Positions 51,670 through 60,419 of a stretch of DNA of 64,000 nt are shown one piece after another. Position 1 is the stretch's first letter. Every line of letters begins with the position of its first letter. The notes under the pieces were generated by a model. The model was not told where the DNA came from and did no database searches. It saw only the letters and a program-made list of their open reading frames with translations. The position numbers were made by a program, and so were the translations under genes. The stretch comes from UBA2030 sp049969475 (GTDB taxonomy: Bacteria > Bacteroidota > Bacteroidia > Bacteroidales > TTA-H9): contig JBMFOU010000005.1 of NCBI GenBank assembly GCA_049969475.1, positions 68,975 to 132,974 on the forward strand, in the 5' to 3' direction.

Positions 51670-53802
51670 TCAATCTATAGATGTAAAAAACTGATCTCCA
51701 AGCAATTGTTCAATTTCTTTACGCAAATCATCATATAAAAAGGGTTTGCGCAGCATTCCATCCATTCCTGAGCGAATAAATTTTTGTTTATCGACTGAGG
51801 AAGAATAGGCTGTCATGGCGAGGATGCGAGCCGGGGGCGACAAGGGACGATCCCTTTCAATACGCCGGATTTGTTGTGTGGCTTCTATGCCGTCCATTAC
51901 CGGCATCTGTATATCCATTAATATCAGGTCGTATAATTTGCCACTTACCAGGTCTACGGCATCTTTTCCAGTATAGGCTATATCCCATTGGGTGATTCCT
52001 AACTTTTGAAGGTAAGAGATCACCAGTTGTTGATTAGTGGAATTATCTTCCACAATCAGAACCTTTGGCATTTTAGCCAAAATTTTACTGGAGGCAGTAA
52101 CTCCCTGATGAGCAACAGGAAGATTGAGGCTAAACCAGAAAGTTGAACCCTCTCCTTCTGTACTTTCAAACCCCATAGTACCTCCCATCAATTCCACCAG
52201 GCTTTTGCTAATTGTTAGTCCCAATCCTGTCCCCTCCAGAGCAGCACCTTCTGTAAGGCTTGACTGGCGGAAAGCTTCGAAAACTTTTTCCCGTTCAGAT
52301 TCGGGAATTCCAATACCTGTATCTATAACTTTAACTATGAAATTTACCCGCGTGGATTTGTAGTCCAATACTCTGGCTTCTATCTTTACACTTCCCTGTG
52401 GGGTAAACTTTAAGGCGTTATTAATCAGATTAATCAGGACTTGCCTGATGCGGTAAGGGTCGGCTAACAAAGGTGTGTCCTGAAGTATGGCATCAATGTC
52501 TGAGTTCAATTGAAGTCCTTTCTCATCGGCCCGGTAACGGAGCATGGCTATTACTTCCTCAATAATTTCACCCAATTTAAAATTAGTATTGTTGAGGGTA
52601 ACTCGCCCGGCCTCGAGCTTGGAAAGGTCAAGAATATCGTTGATAATCGAGAGTAAAGTTAAGCCAGCCTGATTAATCACCTCCACATATTCCCGCTGTT
52701 CCTCATCGAGGCGGGTGTCCGATAAAATTTCTGCCATGCCCAAAATAGAATTCATGGGGGTACGTATTTCATGCGACATACTGGCCAGAAACATGGACTT
52801 ACTCCGCATGGCTAGTTCGGCTCTCTCCAACGCTCTTTTCAGCTCTTCATCCTGATGTTTCCGGGCCGTAAGATCTGTCATCAAGCCTATTATGTATTTG
52901 GCTTTTTCCTCTGCATTGTAATACAAAGTTTTAATAATGTAATAATACGCTGATTTATTCCCTAGCTGCACCTCCGTCTCGTATGTATCGACCGTTCGGG
53001 CAAGGACCGATTTGTCACTTTCAACAAATAGATTAGCCTGTTCCTTAGTGAATAAATCTTCGTCAGTCTTTCCTATCAGCTCTTCCTCGGGTTTTCCCAT
53101 TAACTGGCAGAATGCCTTGTTTACTAATATATACTGCCGGGCTTCGTTCTTAATAAATAAAGGTTGTTGTAATGCATTGATAATAGCATGTAAAAAGCCT
53201 TCGGCCTTTTTCAATTGATTCTGCGATGGGTGAACGGCTGTGTTAGGGATAATGATACCCCCCAGCAACCATTTTTTGTCATGGGTTCTCGATGAATAAA
53301 TTTGTTCTCTGAGCCATTTAATTTCACCTGTAGCTGTTTGCAACCTATATTCCCCTTCCCAGCGTTCACGTTGACCAGTAACCATTTCCGAAAGGGCTAT
53401 CCTTCGCTCTGTTTGCCCTTCGGGAGAAAGTAGTTTTTCGAAATCTTCAGGCAAATTTTTAAATGTAGAAGAGGGAAATCCAGTGAGTTTCTCAAAATCT
53501 CCCTCAAAAACGTAACCTTCAATTATACCCAGGGAGTCCAATCTAGCACTCCAGGCAATGATGGATTCAAACTTTAGTAGGTTGCGAATTCCCTCATAGG
53601 CCTTTATCCTTATGAAGAAAGGTCGCCAGGAGGGTTTGAAAAAAGCCAATGTAAGATAAAGGATAAATACGATGCCCCATACTACAAGGATTCCCAGAAC
53701 AAGTTCCCATAAACTATTAGAATTCAGTAACAAATACACATTTAGGCAAATTAGCATAATGGGCATGAAGGTTTGCGCAAGGGTTTGAGTATGCAATGTC
53801 AA
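51670..53802 (-). CDS. Hybrid sensor histidine kinase with PAS domains and receiver
   Basis: A 710-residue membrane-bound kinase: two N-terminal helices (about 10-52), a first PAS-like region (about 85-195), a second PAS (about 205-310, FIKNEARQYILVNKAFCQLMGKPEEELIGKTDEDLF), HisKA with the phospho-accepting His near residue 344 (SMSHEIRTPMNSILG), HATPase_c (INLINNALKFTP, DTGIGIPESE, GTGLGLTISKSLVE), and a C-terminal receiver with the phospho-Asp near 629 (LILMDIQMPVMDG) and the switch Lys in LRKPF. No separate output regulator is adjacent, so the partner is unknown. Confidence 0.93.
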   Translation of the reverse strand: MTLHTQTLAQTFMPIMLICLNVYLLLNSNSLWELVLGILVVWGIVFILYLTLAFFKPSWRPFFIRIKAYEGIRNLLKFESIIAWSARLDSLGIIEGYVFEGDFEKLTGFPSSTFKNLPEDFEKLLSPEGQTERRIALSEMVTGQRERWEGEYRLQTATGEIKWLREQIYSSRTHDKKWLLGGIIIPNTAVHPSQNQLKKAEGFLHAIINALQQPLFIKNEARQYILVNKAFCQLMGKPEEELIGKTDEDLFTKEQANLFVESDKSVLARTVDTYETEVQLGNKSAYYYIIKTLYYNAEEKAKYIIGLMTDLTARKHQDEELKRALERAELAMRSKSMFLASMSHEIRTPMNSILGMAEILSDTRLDEEQREYVEVINQAGLTLLSIINDILDLSKLEAGRVTLNNTNFKLGEIIEEVIAMLRYRADEKGLQLNSDIDAILQDTPLLADPYRIRQVLINLINNALKFTPQGSVKIEARVLDYKSTRVNFIVKVIDTGIGIPESEREKVFEAFRQSSLTEGAALEGTGLGLTISKSLVELMGGTMGFESTEGEGSTFWFSLNLPVAHQGVTASSKILAKMPKVLIVEDNSTNQQLVISYLQKLGITQWDIAYTGKDAVDLVSGKLYDLILMDIQMPVMDGIEATQQIRRIERDRPLSPPARILAMTAYSSSVDKQKFIRSGMDGMLRKPFLYDDLRKEIEQLLGDQFFTSID

Positions 53803-53868
53803 AATTAGATATAAAATAGCTCTAAGCCCATACCCAAGTAACTAAAAGTATCAAGACGTGAAATTGTG

Positions 53869-53901
53869 TTGATGGTATTACCAACGAATGCCGTATCTTC
53901 G
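53869..53901 (+). promoter_or_regulatory. Possible promoter of the PagL-like gene
   Basis: TTG (53869-53871), 22-base spacer, TATCTTCG (53894-53901), one mismatch to TAnnTTTG; 40 bases before the ATG. Confidence 0.35.
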
Positions 53902-53941
53902 CAAGTTGTAAACTTGTGCTATCCGGGCCTAACCGGAAGGG

Positions 53942-55048
53942 ATGATGCAAAAGAAACGACTTTCAACAGGCATCTTGATTTTTATCTGCTATCTGATACC
54001 TGTCGTCCTGAAGGCTCAAATGCCAGAAATACGCCAGGGTATTCAGACCAGTTCCATAGCCTATTATGGTTTCATTTTGCCTCATCATCCTGAAATGAAA
54101 GTCTTTACCGACCACCATATTCAGGCCTGGGAAATCGACCTGGCAGAGACCACGATGGGAAGCAAACGCTGGCAATGGAGTTATGCTTATCCTGTACTAG
54201 GAGCCTCACTGTTCTATTCAAACCTGGGCCAAACCGGAATTTTGGGCGAAGTTTTCGCAGCAATCCCTTACGTGGATTTTCCCCTGCTCAGAGGAAAAGA
54301 AAGCAGCCTGATGTTCAGATTTGGGACAGGGCTGGGTTGGTTTACCCAAACCTTCGACCGTATTAGTAATTATAAAAATACAGCCATTGGTTCGCACCTA
54401 AACGCAGCCATTTCGCTGCAGATGGCAGGGGATTTAGCTCTGGCCCCGCGCCTCAGTTTTCGTCCGGGACTTTCCTTCATCCATTTTTCAAACGGAGCCA
54501 CGCGGGTGCCCAATTATGGAATCAATTTCGTGGCCGTTAATGCTGGATTCTCGTATATGCTAGTGGCTCCCCGTGGCGAACATATAGTTTGGGAACCTAA
54601 ACCCGTTAAGCCCCGGCCTGAATTCTTGACCATTGTTACAGGGACAGTTAAAGAAATTTTCCCTGTGGGCGGAGAAAAATACTTTGCAGGCAATCTGGCT
54701 ATCGATGTAAGATCGATGGTATCAAATCATTTTCTGGCTGGTGCCGGGCTCGACATTACCTATGACGTTTCCGACCGCGAAGTTTTGCGTCGCTTAGGGA
54801 AAACCATAAAGGATCTGGAAACCCTTAAATATGCTTTAAACGTTCATGGTGGAGTACAACTGGGTCGCCTCGACCTTTGCCTGCACGTGGGCGCCTACCT
54901 CTACCAGGAAGATACCTCCGATGGTTGGATTTACGATAAAATTACGGCTACCTACAATTTATATGGCCCCTGGCTCCTCAATCTTACGCTCAAAACTCAT
55001 TTTGCCCGCGCCGATTTCGTGGCCGGAGGAATTGGATTCAAGCTTTAA
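53942..55048 (+). CDS. Acyloxyacyl hydrolase / PagL-like lipid A 3-O-deacylase
   Basis: A 368-residue exported outer-membrane protein. Signal peptide GILIFICYLIPVVLKAQ; a beta-barrel-like body; and in the middle the PagL catalytic motif as FIHFSNGATRVPNYGIN (His-Ser with the conserved N and G). Family members remove the 3-O-linked acyl chain of lipid A. It is longer than PagL (about 150 residues in its core) because it carries about 170 more C-terminal residues of barrel-like strands, common in Bacteroidota versions. Divergent from the histidine kinase. The lipid-remodelling role is known for the family; the actual substrate here is inferred. Confidence 0.82.
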   Translation: MMQKKRLSTGILIFICYLIPVVLKAQMPEIRQGIQTSSIAYYGFILPHHPEMKVFTDHHIQAWEIDLAETTMGSKRWQWSYAYPVLGASLFYSNLGQTGILGEVFAAIPYVDFPLLRGKESSLMFRFGTGLGWFTQTFDRISNYKNTAIGSHLNAAISLQMAGDLALAPRLSFRPGLSFIHFSNGATRVPNYGINFVAVNAGFSYMLVAPRGEHIVWEPKPVKPRPEFLTIVTGTVKEIFPVGGEKYFAGNLAIDVRSMVSNHFLAGAGLDITYDVSDREVLRRLGKTIKDLETLKYALNVHGGVQLGRLDLCLHVGAYLYQEDTSDGWIYDKITATYNLYGPWLLNLTLKTHFARADFVAGGIGFKL

Positions 55049-55125
55049 ATTTGTTACCCTGCACCGAAATCATACATTAAAACCTATCTTTAAACAAACC
55101 ACAGCATAATTCCGAATAGCATCCG

Positions 55126-55890
55126 ATGAAATTCCAGTTAATTATCGCCCTGATTCTTTTTTCTGTTTTTTCACTGGTAGGATCTTCCTGTCAAAAAGAA
55201 GATGGCGGGGGGTGCGTAACTACATCGGGACCCATGAAATATGAAGAAAGGCCTTCGCCACTAGATATCGACTCGCTGATAATCAGGGGAGAATTTAGAG
55301 TTACCCTTAAACAAGATAAGGAGCCACGGCTCTACCTCTACAGCGGAGCTAACCTATTGCCAGGCATCATTACTCGATATAAGCATAAGACATTATACAT
55401 CGAAGATCTTAACACCTGTGATTTCTTACGCGATCTGGGGCTTAAAACTAAAATATTCATCTCTGTTACTCAATTGAAGATGATAGAGTTTACAAGTTCA
55501 GGTACCCTGGAAAGCCCCGATACCCTTCAATTCGACTCGCTCAGGGTAGAATCACGCGATGGAGCGGGCAGTATCAGGCTCTTACTCGACACTCAGAAAA
55601 CATGGCTCATACAGCATTCCGGTACAGGTGCAGTCGATTTTACCGCTCAGGGGAGAACAAATTATTTATTTATTTATAACCGGGGCTATGCTCCTTTTCA
55701 TTGCGACGAACTTATTTGTCCGGGCTATACACATGTGGTGCATTATGGTTCGAATAATTGCAGGGTAAATTGTGGGGCTATTCTTCAGGCCGAGCTCTGG
55801 GGCATTGGCGATATATACTATTCGGGTAGTCCGCATACTATATGGCTTCGTGGAGATGGCAAGGGCCGCTTAATTCATATCAAACCCTGA
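55126..55890 (+). CDS. GIN-domain (DUF2807-type) lipoprotein
   Basis: A 254-residue lipoprotein with lipobox LVGSSC (lipidated Cys22). The rest is a parallel beta-helix-like GIN/DUF2807 domain: SLIIRGEFRVTLKQDKEPRLYLYSG, KIFISVTQLKMIEFTSSGTLESPD and SLRVESRDGAGSIRLLLDTQ. This family is common in Bacteroidota envelopes, with a head-like adhesin fold and unknown function. It ends 7 bases before murB, so the two may be transcribed together, though they need not be functionally related. Confidence 0.8.
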   Translation: MKFQLIIALILFSVFSLVGSSCQKEDGGGCVTTSGPMKYEERPSPLDIDSLIIRGEFRVTLKQDKEPRLYLYSGANLLPGIITRYKHKTLYIEDLNTCDFLRDLGLKTKIFISVTQLKMIEFTSSGTLESPDTLQFDSLRVESRDGAGSIRLLLDTQKTWLIQHSGTGAVDFTAQGRTNYLFIYNRGYAPFHCDELICPGYTHVVHYGSNNCRVNCGAILQAELWGIGDIYYSGSPHTIWLRGDGKGRLIHIKP

Positions 55891-55897
55891 GACACTT

Positions 55898-56905
55898 ATG
55901 CAGCTATTTCAAAACGTTTCGCTCCGACCCTTTAACACCTTTAATCTGGAAGCTAAAGCAGCGTACCTGGCCCTGATCGAAGAGCCGGATGAGGTAAGCC
56001 AGGCCTTTTATTTTGCTCAGGACAAGCAATTGCCTGTGCTTATTTTGGGTGGAGGGAGCAACCTGCTCTTTACACGGGATTTCGAAGGATCAATTCTAAA
56101 AATCAATTTTCAGGGTATTCGTAAGATAGATGAAGATAATTACCAGGTATGGCTCGAAGTGATGGCCGGCACAGAATGGGAAGACCTTATCGATTATTGC
56201 GTGGAACACCATTTTTGTGGCCTCGAAAACTTAACCCTTATACCCGGAAAAGTTGGCAGTGCGCCTATTCAAAACATTGGGGCTTATGGAAGAGAAGTTA
56301 AAGATGTGATTGAAAACGTGAAAGCCTTCGATACCAAAACCCAGCACTCAATCATTTTTCAGCGCGATGAATGCCATTTTGCCTATCGCCATAGTCGGTT
56401 TAAGGAAGATAAAGGCCGGTATGTGATTACCTCGGTCATTTTCAGGCTCGAAAAGCGTTTTCAGCCTCTGCTTTCGTACGAGGGGCTAAGGAAATATCTG
56501 GAAACCCGGCAAATTCCTGTAAACCTTGAAAACGTGCGCAACGCGGTAAGGGCAATCCGACAGGAAAAATTACCCGAAGTAGGAAAAATAGGCAGTGCCG
56601 GTAGCTTTTTCAAAAACCCGGTTTTAAGTCCTGAGGAATGGGCCAGGTTGGAGTCGAAAGCCGGGATGGTTCCCCATTTTAAAAGCGAACAAGAAATAAA
56701 GGTGCCTGCCGCCTGGCTTATCGAGCAGTGCGGCTTTAAGGGATTGCGCCGGGGCGACGCAGGTGTCTGGCCTGGTCAACCTTTGGTTCTGGTGAATTAC
56801 GGTAATGCCCGGGGTGAAGAAATTCTTACCCTGGCCCGCGAAATTATGACTGCAGTGGAAAATCAGTTTGGAATCCGGCTCGAACCAGAGGTCAACATCA
56901 TTTGA
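55898..56905 (+). CDS. murB: UDP-N-acetylmuramate dehydrogenase
   Basis: A 335-residue FAD enzyme that reduces UDP-GlcNAc-enolpyruvate to UDP-MurNAc in peptidoglycan synthesis. FAD-binding blocks are VLILGGGSNLLFT and IPGKVGSAPIQNIGAYGRE; FAYRHSRFK provides the substrate Tyr/Arg region; the catalytic Ser is in IGSAGSFFKNP; AAWLIEQCGFKG and LEPEVNII close the protein. The Tyr-loop (FAYRHS) and length mark the E. coli-like type I MurB. Confidence 0.95.
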   Translation: MQLFQNVSLRPFNTFNLEAKAAYLALIEEPDEVSQAFYFAQDKQLPVLILGGGSNLLFTRDFEGSILKINFQGIRKIDEDNYQVWLEVMAGTEWEDLIDYCVEHHFCGLENLTLIPGKVGSAPIQNIGAYGREVKDVIENVKAFDTKTQHSIIFQRDECHFAYRHSRFKEDKGRYVITSVIFRLEKRFQPLLSYEGLRKYLETRQIPVNLENVRNAVRAIRQEKLPEVGKIGSAGSFFKNPVLSPEEWARLESKAGMVPHFKSEQEIKVPAAWLIEQCGFKGLRRGDAGVWPGQPLVLVNYGNARGEEILTLAREIMTAVENQFGIRLEPEVNII

Positions 56906-56983
56906 ACATATTTTTCATATTTTGGAGCTTTGTGATGTAACCCAACTCAGGAGGGTGCGTCATAGCTGTTAAATGGACAAAGA

Positions 56984-57295
56984 ATGCATACAGGCATGGG
57001 CCATATTTTTCTTTACCTCCGTCGGACATTCGAAGCCTGGCTTTGGTTGGCCGTATTATTGAGCATGGCGCTGTCGCACCCCTCTATAGGCCCCCACTTT
57101 ACGCTCTGTCCCCTGGCGCATTTGGGTGTTCAGAACTGTCCCGGCTGCGGATTGGGGCGAAGCATAATGCTGGCATTAAACGGACACATGGCTGAGTCGA
57201 TCTGCATGCACCCCCTGGGGTTGCTGGCCATTGCATTGCTTTCACTAAGAATTTATGAACTCCTGTTTTCAAACCCTCAATACCTCAAATCATGA
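56984..57295 (+). CDS. DUF2752 membrane protein
   Basis: A 103-residue protein with two to three hydrophobic helices. CPLAHLGVQNCPGCGLGRSIMLAL is the DUF2752 signature (two CPxC-like cysteine groups). Function unknown; usually found next to TM2-domain genes, as here. ATG 56996 (MGHIFLY) is a possible alternative start. Its TGA overlaps the next ATG. Confidence 0.78.
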   Translation: MHTGMGHIFLYLRRTFEAWLWLAVLLSMALSHPSIGPHFTLCPLAHLGVQNCPGCGLGRSIMLALNGHMAESICMHPLGLLAIALLSLRIYELLFSNPQYLKS

Positions 57296-57651
57296 ATCAA
57301 CGCATATTACGCTTTCTTCCGCAGATTGATTACGAAGAGGCCCTCATGCTGGATCAATTAACTCAGAACCTATCAGATGAGGCCTTGCAAAACTTTGCAG
57401 GGGTTTACTCAGCCCGCAGAAAAGATCCGCAATTGGTTTTATTACTTGCCTTGCTAGGCTTTGTGGGATTAGCCGGAGTTCATCGGTTTGTGCTGGGCCA
57501 GATAGGCATGGGAATTCTCTACATACTCACAGCAGGCTTGTGCTTTATTGGAACTATTGTGGATCTCATCAATTACAAACAATTAGCCCTTGAGTTTAAC
57601 AGAAAAACTGCCCATGAAACCCTGATGATGCTGAACTCCATGAACAGATAG
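57292..57651 (+). CDS. TM2-domain protein
   Basis: A 119-residue protein with a soluble N-terminal helix region (about 1-55) and two membrane helices forming a TM2 domain: LLALLGFVGLAGVHRFVLGQIGMGILYILTAGLCFIGTIVDLI, with the conserved G..GxHRFxLG and D. Translationally coupled to the DUF2752 gene by a 4-base overlap. Function unknown. Confidence 0.85.
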   Translation: MNQRILRFLPQIDYEEALMLDQLTQNLSDEALQNFAGVYSARRKDPQLVLLLALLGFVGLAGVHRFVLGQIGMGILYILTAGLCFIGTIVDLINYKQLALEFNRKTAHETLMMLNSMNR

Positions 57652-57655
57652 AAAG

Positions 57656-58465
57656 TCATTGGCGAAGCCTCAGTATTCTGGGTTTATAAAGCATGATTTT
57701 TTCGGATAAAGCTGGATATATATCAAACAGGCCATAAAAGGCCGAGCCGCTACCTGACATGGAAGCATAAAAGGCACCCGAATCATAAAGTGCTTGCTTT
57801 AACGCTATGAGTTCAGGATAAGCCTGGAGTGCCCAGGCCTCAAAATCATTAACCAACGCCTCCCTCCAGGTTTCTTTGGGTTGTCTTAAAATTTCAGCCG
57901 GGTGTGGATTCACGCAGGGCTGAATATTTCCGTAGGCATCTCGGGTACTTATGTGAATCTCTGGTTTTACCATCACCAAAAAATGATCTTTTAGGGAAAA
58001 ATCGAGGGGCTGCAGCACTTCTCCCCTTCCAGAGGCTGAACAAGGCTGAGGATGCAGAAAAAAAGGACAATCAGACCCCAATTGCAAGGCCAGAACTTTC
58101 ATTTCTTCTGCAGATATATGAAGCTCAAAAAGTTGATCAAGCATACGTAAGGCATATGCAGCATCGGAAGAACCGCCCCCCAGCCCCGCTCCCATGGGAA
58201 TATTTTTCATAAGATGAATGGAAACCGGAGGAATGCCTCTGGTGGCATGCAGTAATTGCCAGGCTTTCACTACCAGATTGTCAGATGCTTCGCCCGGAAT
58301 GACTAGACCATACGAATGGAATGAAAACCCGTCTGAGGGCAGAATTTCCAGCACATCATGCCAGGGAATGGGATAAAAAACCGTGAAAAGGTCATGATAG
58401 CCATCGTCACGGCGACGTATGACCCGCAATCCCAGATTGATCTTGGCTGGAGGAAAATCGATCAT
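57656..58465 (-). CDS. ispE: 4-diphosphocytidyl-2-C-methyl-D-erythritol kinase
   Basis: A 269-residue GHMP-family kinase of the non-mevalonate isoprenoid pathway. FPPAKINLGLRVIRRRDDGYHDL is the N-terminal IspE signature, PMGAGLGGGSSDAAYALRML the ATP-binding glycine loop, LGSDCPFFL the catalytic Asp region, and YASMSGSGSAFYGLF the third motif. Its ATG overlaps the stop of the upstream GH13 gene (ATGA), so the two are co-transcribed. It implies that the organism makes isoprenoids by the MEP route. Confidence 0.95.
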   Translation of the reverse strand: MIDFPPAKINLGLRVIRRRDDGYHDLFTVFYPIPWHDVLEILPSDGFSFHSYGLVIPGEASDNLVVKAWQLLHATRGIPPVSIHLMKNIPMGAGLGGGSSDAAYALRMLDQLFELHISAEEMKVLALQLGSDCPFFLHPQPCSASGRGEVLQPLDFSLKDHFLVMVKPEIHISTRDAYGNIQPCVNPHPAEILRQPKETWREALVNDFEAWALQAYPELIALKQALYDSGAFYASMSGSGSAFYGLFDIYPALSEKIMLYKPRILRLRQ

Positions 58466-60297
58466 AAATGCTTAAGAATTAAGGATTTTAATGGAGCAAT
58501 CTGAAAATCTCCTGCATAGTCTTTGTCGGTAAGCAAATCTACTGCGTGCACTCCCGGCCTGAGGCTTATCTTTTCAGGCTTATCTCCCGCATTCATTACC
58601 ACCGTGATGCACTCCCCGCCCAACCGACGTTCATACATTAAAACCTGGTCTGATACAGGTATAAAAGTAATATCTCCTTTGACTAAAGCAGGGAACTTCT
58701 TACGGATGTCAATTAATTTTTTATAAAACTCAAAATGTTCACGATTGAATTCTACCTTATCGTAGGTAGTGGGTATGGCTTGCAGGTTACGACGAGCCTC
58801 GGGCTCAAACTTCATCTCAGGCCACCAGAGTGGCTTGCGATTGTTGGGATCATCAGCGCCCCACATACCCATTTCATCCCCATTCCAGATGGATGGCGAA
58901 CCGGGCAGGGTAAATTGATGTACCAGATATAGCCTGACTCTGCGATAGGTCTCTTCGTCAGGCCTTCCTGTAATACAATCGGGATTTTCAAAGGGATTCA
59001 CATGGTATTTATATTTACCCTTATTGGCAAAACAGGTGAGGAGTCTGGGAGTGTCGTGGGTGGCGTTTACATTCATTTGGGCAAAACGGAAAGCCGGGGG
59101 CAGGTTTTTCCATTGAAAGTTAAGTGAATCAATGAGCTGGCGGGCAGTGATGGCACTATCGCCCCCTACGAAAAAGCTCCGGGCAGGTTTATAAATCTGA
59201 TAAAACATTACGGCATCGAATATTTCACCGTTGACGTAGGGCGCTACATCAGCCAGTTTGTCGGGCCATTTCTCCCACCAAACCTCGCCTACCAGATATG
59301 CCTCAGGATTAATCGATTTTACAAAAGTCCTGTATTCGCGCCAGAAGCCCAGGGGTATTTGCTCGGCTACATCGAGTCGAAACCCGTCAATCCCATTTTT
59401 AATAAGCCCATTCGGAGCAAGCCACCTGCGCGTAACATCAAAAATATGCTTCTTAACCTCCGGATGTATATTCCCTTCATAGGGTTTCCCGGAAATTCTC
59501 GTCCCTTTAATATCTACCTTTTTAAATTCCGGCAGGCTGGGAACATTGGCCCAGCCCCTATAATTAAATTCATTTTCAGCCGTATGCGGATCGTCAAACG
59601 ACAAAATTTCGTACCAATCACGATACTTCGACGCTGCCTGATATTTAACAATGTCCTTCCATGCCCAGAATTCCGTGCCTGTATGATTCCAGGAATAATC
59701 TACGATCACCTTTATACCTCGGTCGTGGCACTGTTTTACGAGATAAAGAAAGAGCGTATCGGCCGTAGTCCATTTCCAGGTAGCAGGGTCAGCCGGATTC
59801 TCGCTGGCAATGATTTTTTTGTCTTCTTCAGGATTGGGGCCAAAATGTACATCTATATGGTGATAATACCGCGCATCATACTTATGCAAGGAAGGGGCAT
59901 CGTTGAGGGGATTGAAATAAATGGCAGTTATACCCAAATCCTGCAAATAATCCAGCTTGTTGAGCACGCCCTGCAAATCGCCACCATACCGGCGGTGTTG
60001 CAGGATCTCGTTGAAAGGCCTCCCACTTCGCTGTGCCCAAGGTTCCAGTTTCCACCACTCCTGAGTCCAGGGGGTAATTGTCCAGTCGTCGGGTACCGGG
60101 AAAGCCTGAACTAAACTGCTGATATCCTCAGAAGTAGGATCATTGGTGGAATCTCCATTGTTGAAACGCTCCACAAAAATCTGATACCATATCTGCTGTG
60201 ATGCCCATTCAGGGGGTGTCAGCCCCCGATGTTGATGCTCTGGTACACATGCTACAAGCAATAAGATATTCACTAAGATAATATTGATTTTATACAT
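58462..60297 (-). CDS. GH13 alpha-amylase-family lipoprotein (neopullulanase/cyclomaltodextrinase-like)
   Basis: A 611-residue lipoprotein (lipobox LLVAC, Cys17). GH13 barrel motifs: VIVDYSWNH (region I), GIDGFRLDVAEQ with the nucleophile Asp (region II), YLVGEVWWE with the acid/base Glu (region III), NVNATHDTPRLL with the third Asp (region IV). The long WYQIFVERFNNGD opening and the HHIDVHFG segment resemble neopullulanase- and cyclomaltodextrinase-type enzymes. It should hydrolyse alpha-1,4-glucans at the cell surface or in the periplasm. No SusC/SusD pair is present, so this is not a classical starch-utilisation locus. Confidence 0.9.
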   Translation of the reverse strand: MYKINIILVNILLLVACVPEHQHRGLTPPEWASQQIWYQIFVERFNNGDSTNDPTSEDISSLVQAFPVPDDWTITPWTQEWWKLEPWAQRSGRPFNEILQHRRYGGDLQGVLNKLDYLQDLGITAIYFNPLNDAPSLHKYDARYYHHIDVHFGPNPEEDKKIIASENPADPATWKWTTADTLFLYLVKQCHDRGIKVIVDYSWNHTGTEFWAWKDIVKYQAASKYRDWYEILSFDDPHTAENEFNYRGWANVPSLPEFKKVDIKGTRISGKPYEGNIHPEVKKHIFDVTRRWLAPNGLIKNGIDGFRLDVAEQIPLGFWREYRTFVKSINPEAYLVGEVWWEKWPDKLADVAPYVNGEIFDAVMFYQIYKPARSFFVGGDSAITARQLIDSLNFQWKNLPPAFRFAQMNVNATHDTPRLLTCFANKGKYKYHVNPFENPDCITGRPDEETYRRVRLYLVHQFTLPGSPSIWNGDEMGMWGADDPNNRKPLWWPEMKFEPEARRNLQAIPTTYDKVEFNREHFEFYKKLIDIRKKFPALVKGDITFIPVSDQVLMYERRLGGECITVVMNAGDKPEKISLRPGVHAVDLLTDKDYAGDFQIAPLKSLILKHL

Positions 60298-60313
60298 TGC
60301 AAGTTATTTGTGG

Positions 60314-60321
60314 CAAAAATA
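60314..60321 (-). promoter_or_regulatory. -7 promoter box of the GH13-ispE operon
   Basis: TATTTTTG on the minus strand, 16 bases upstream of the start; -33 not evident. Confidence 0.42.
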
Positions 60322-60351
60322 ACAAACCTAAGCTTTTGCATCGGTTCATGT

Positions 60352-60391
60352 AAACAATAAACGCTGGCGTGCTTTGGCTGCCAGCGTTTTG
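60352..60391 (-). terminator. Terminator of the propeller-protein gene
   Basis: Perfect 10-bp stem: AAACGCTGGC (60389-60380 on the minus strand) with GCCAGCGTTT (60368-60359), then ATTGTTT. It lies about 30 bases past the stop of the gene at 60420 and upstream of the GH13 promoter. Confidence 0.7.
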
Positions 60392-60419
60392 TGCATAAGA
60401 TTGTTTACCAACAATGTTT

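Noticed and set aside
59359..60114. A 251-codon open frame on the plus strand
   Set aside because: It runs antisense through the GH13 gene, whose catalytic motifs are all intact; the antisense product has no recognisable feature.
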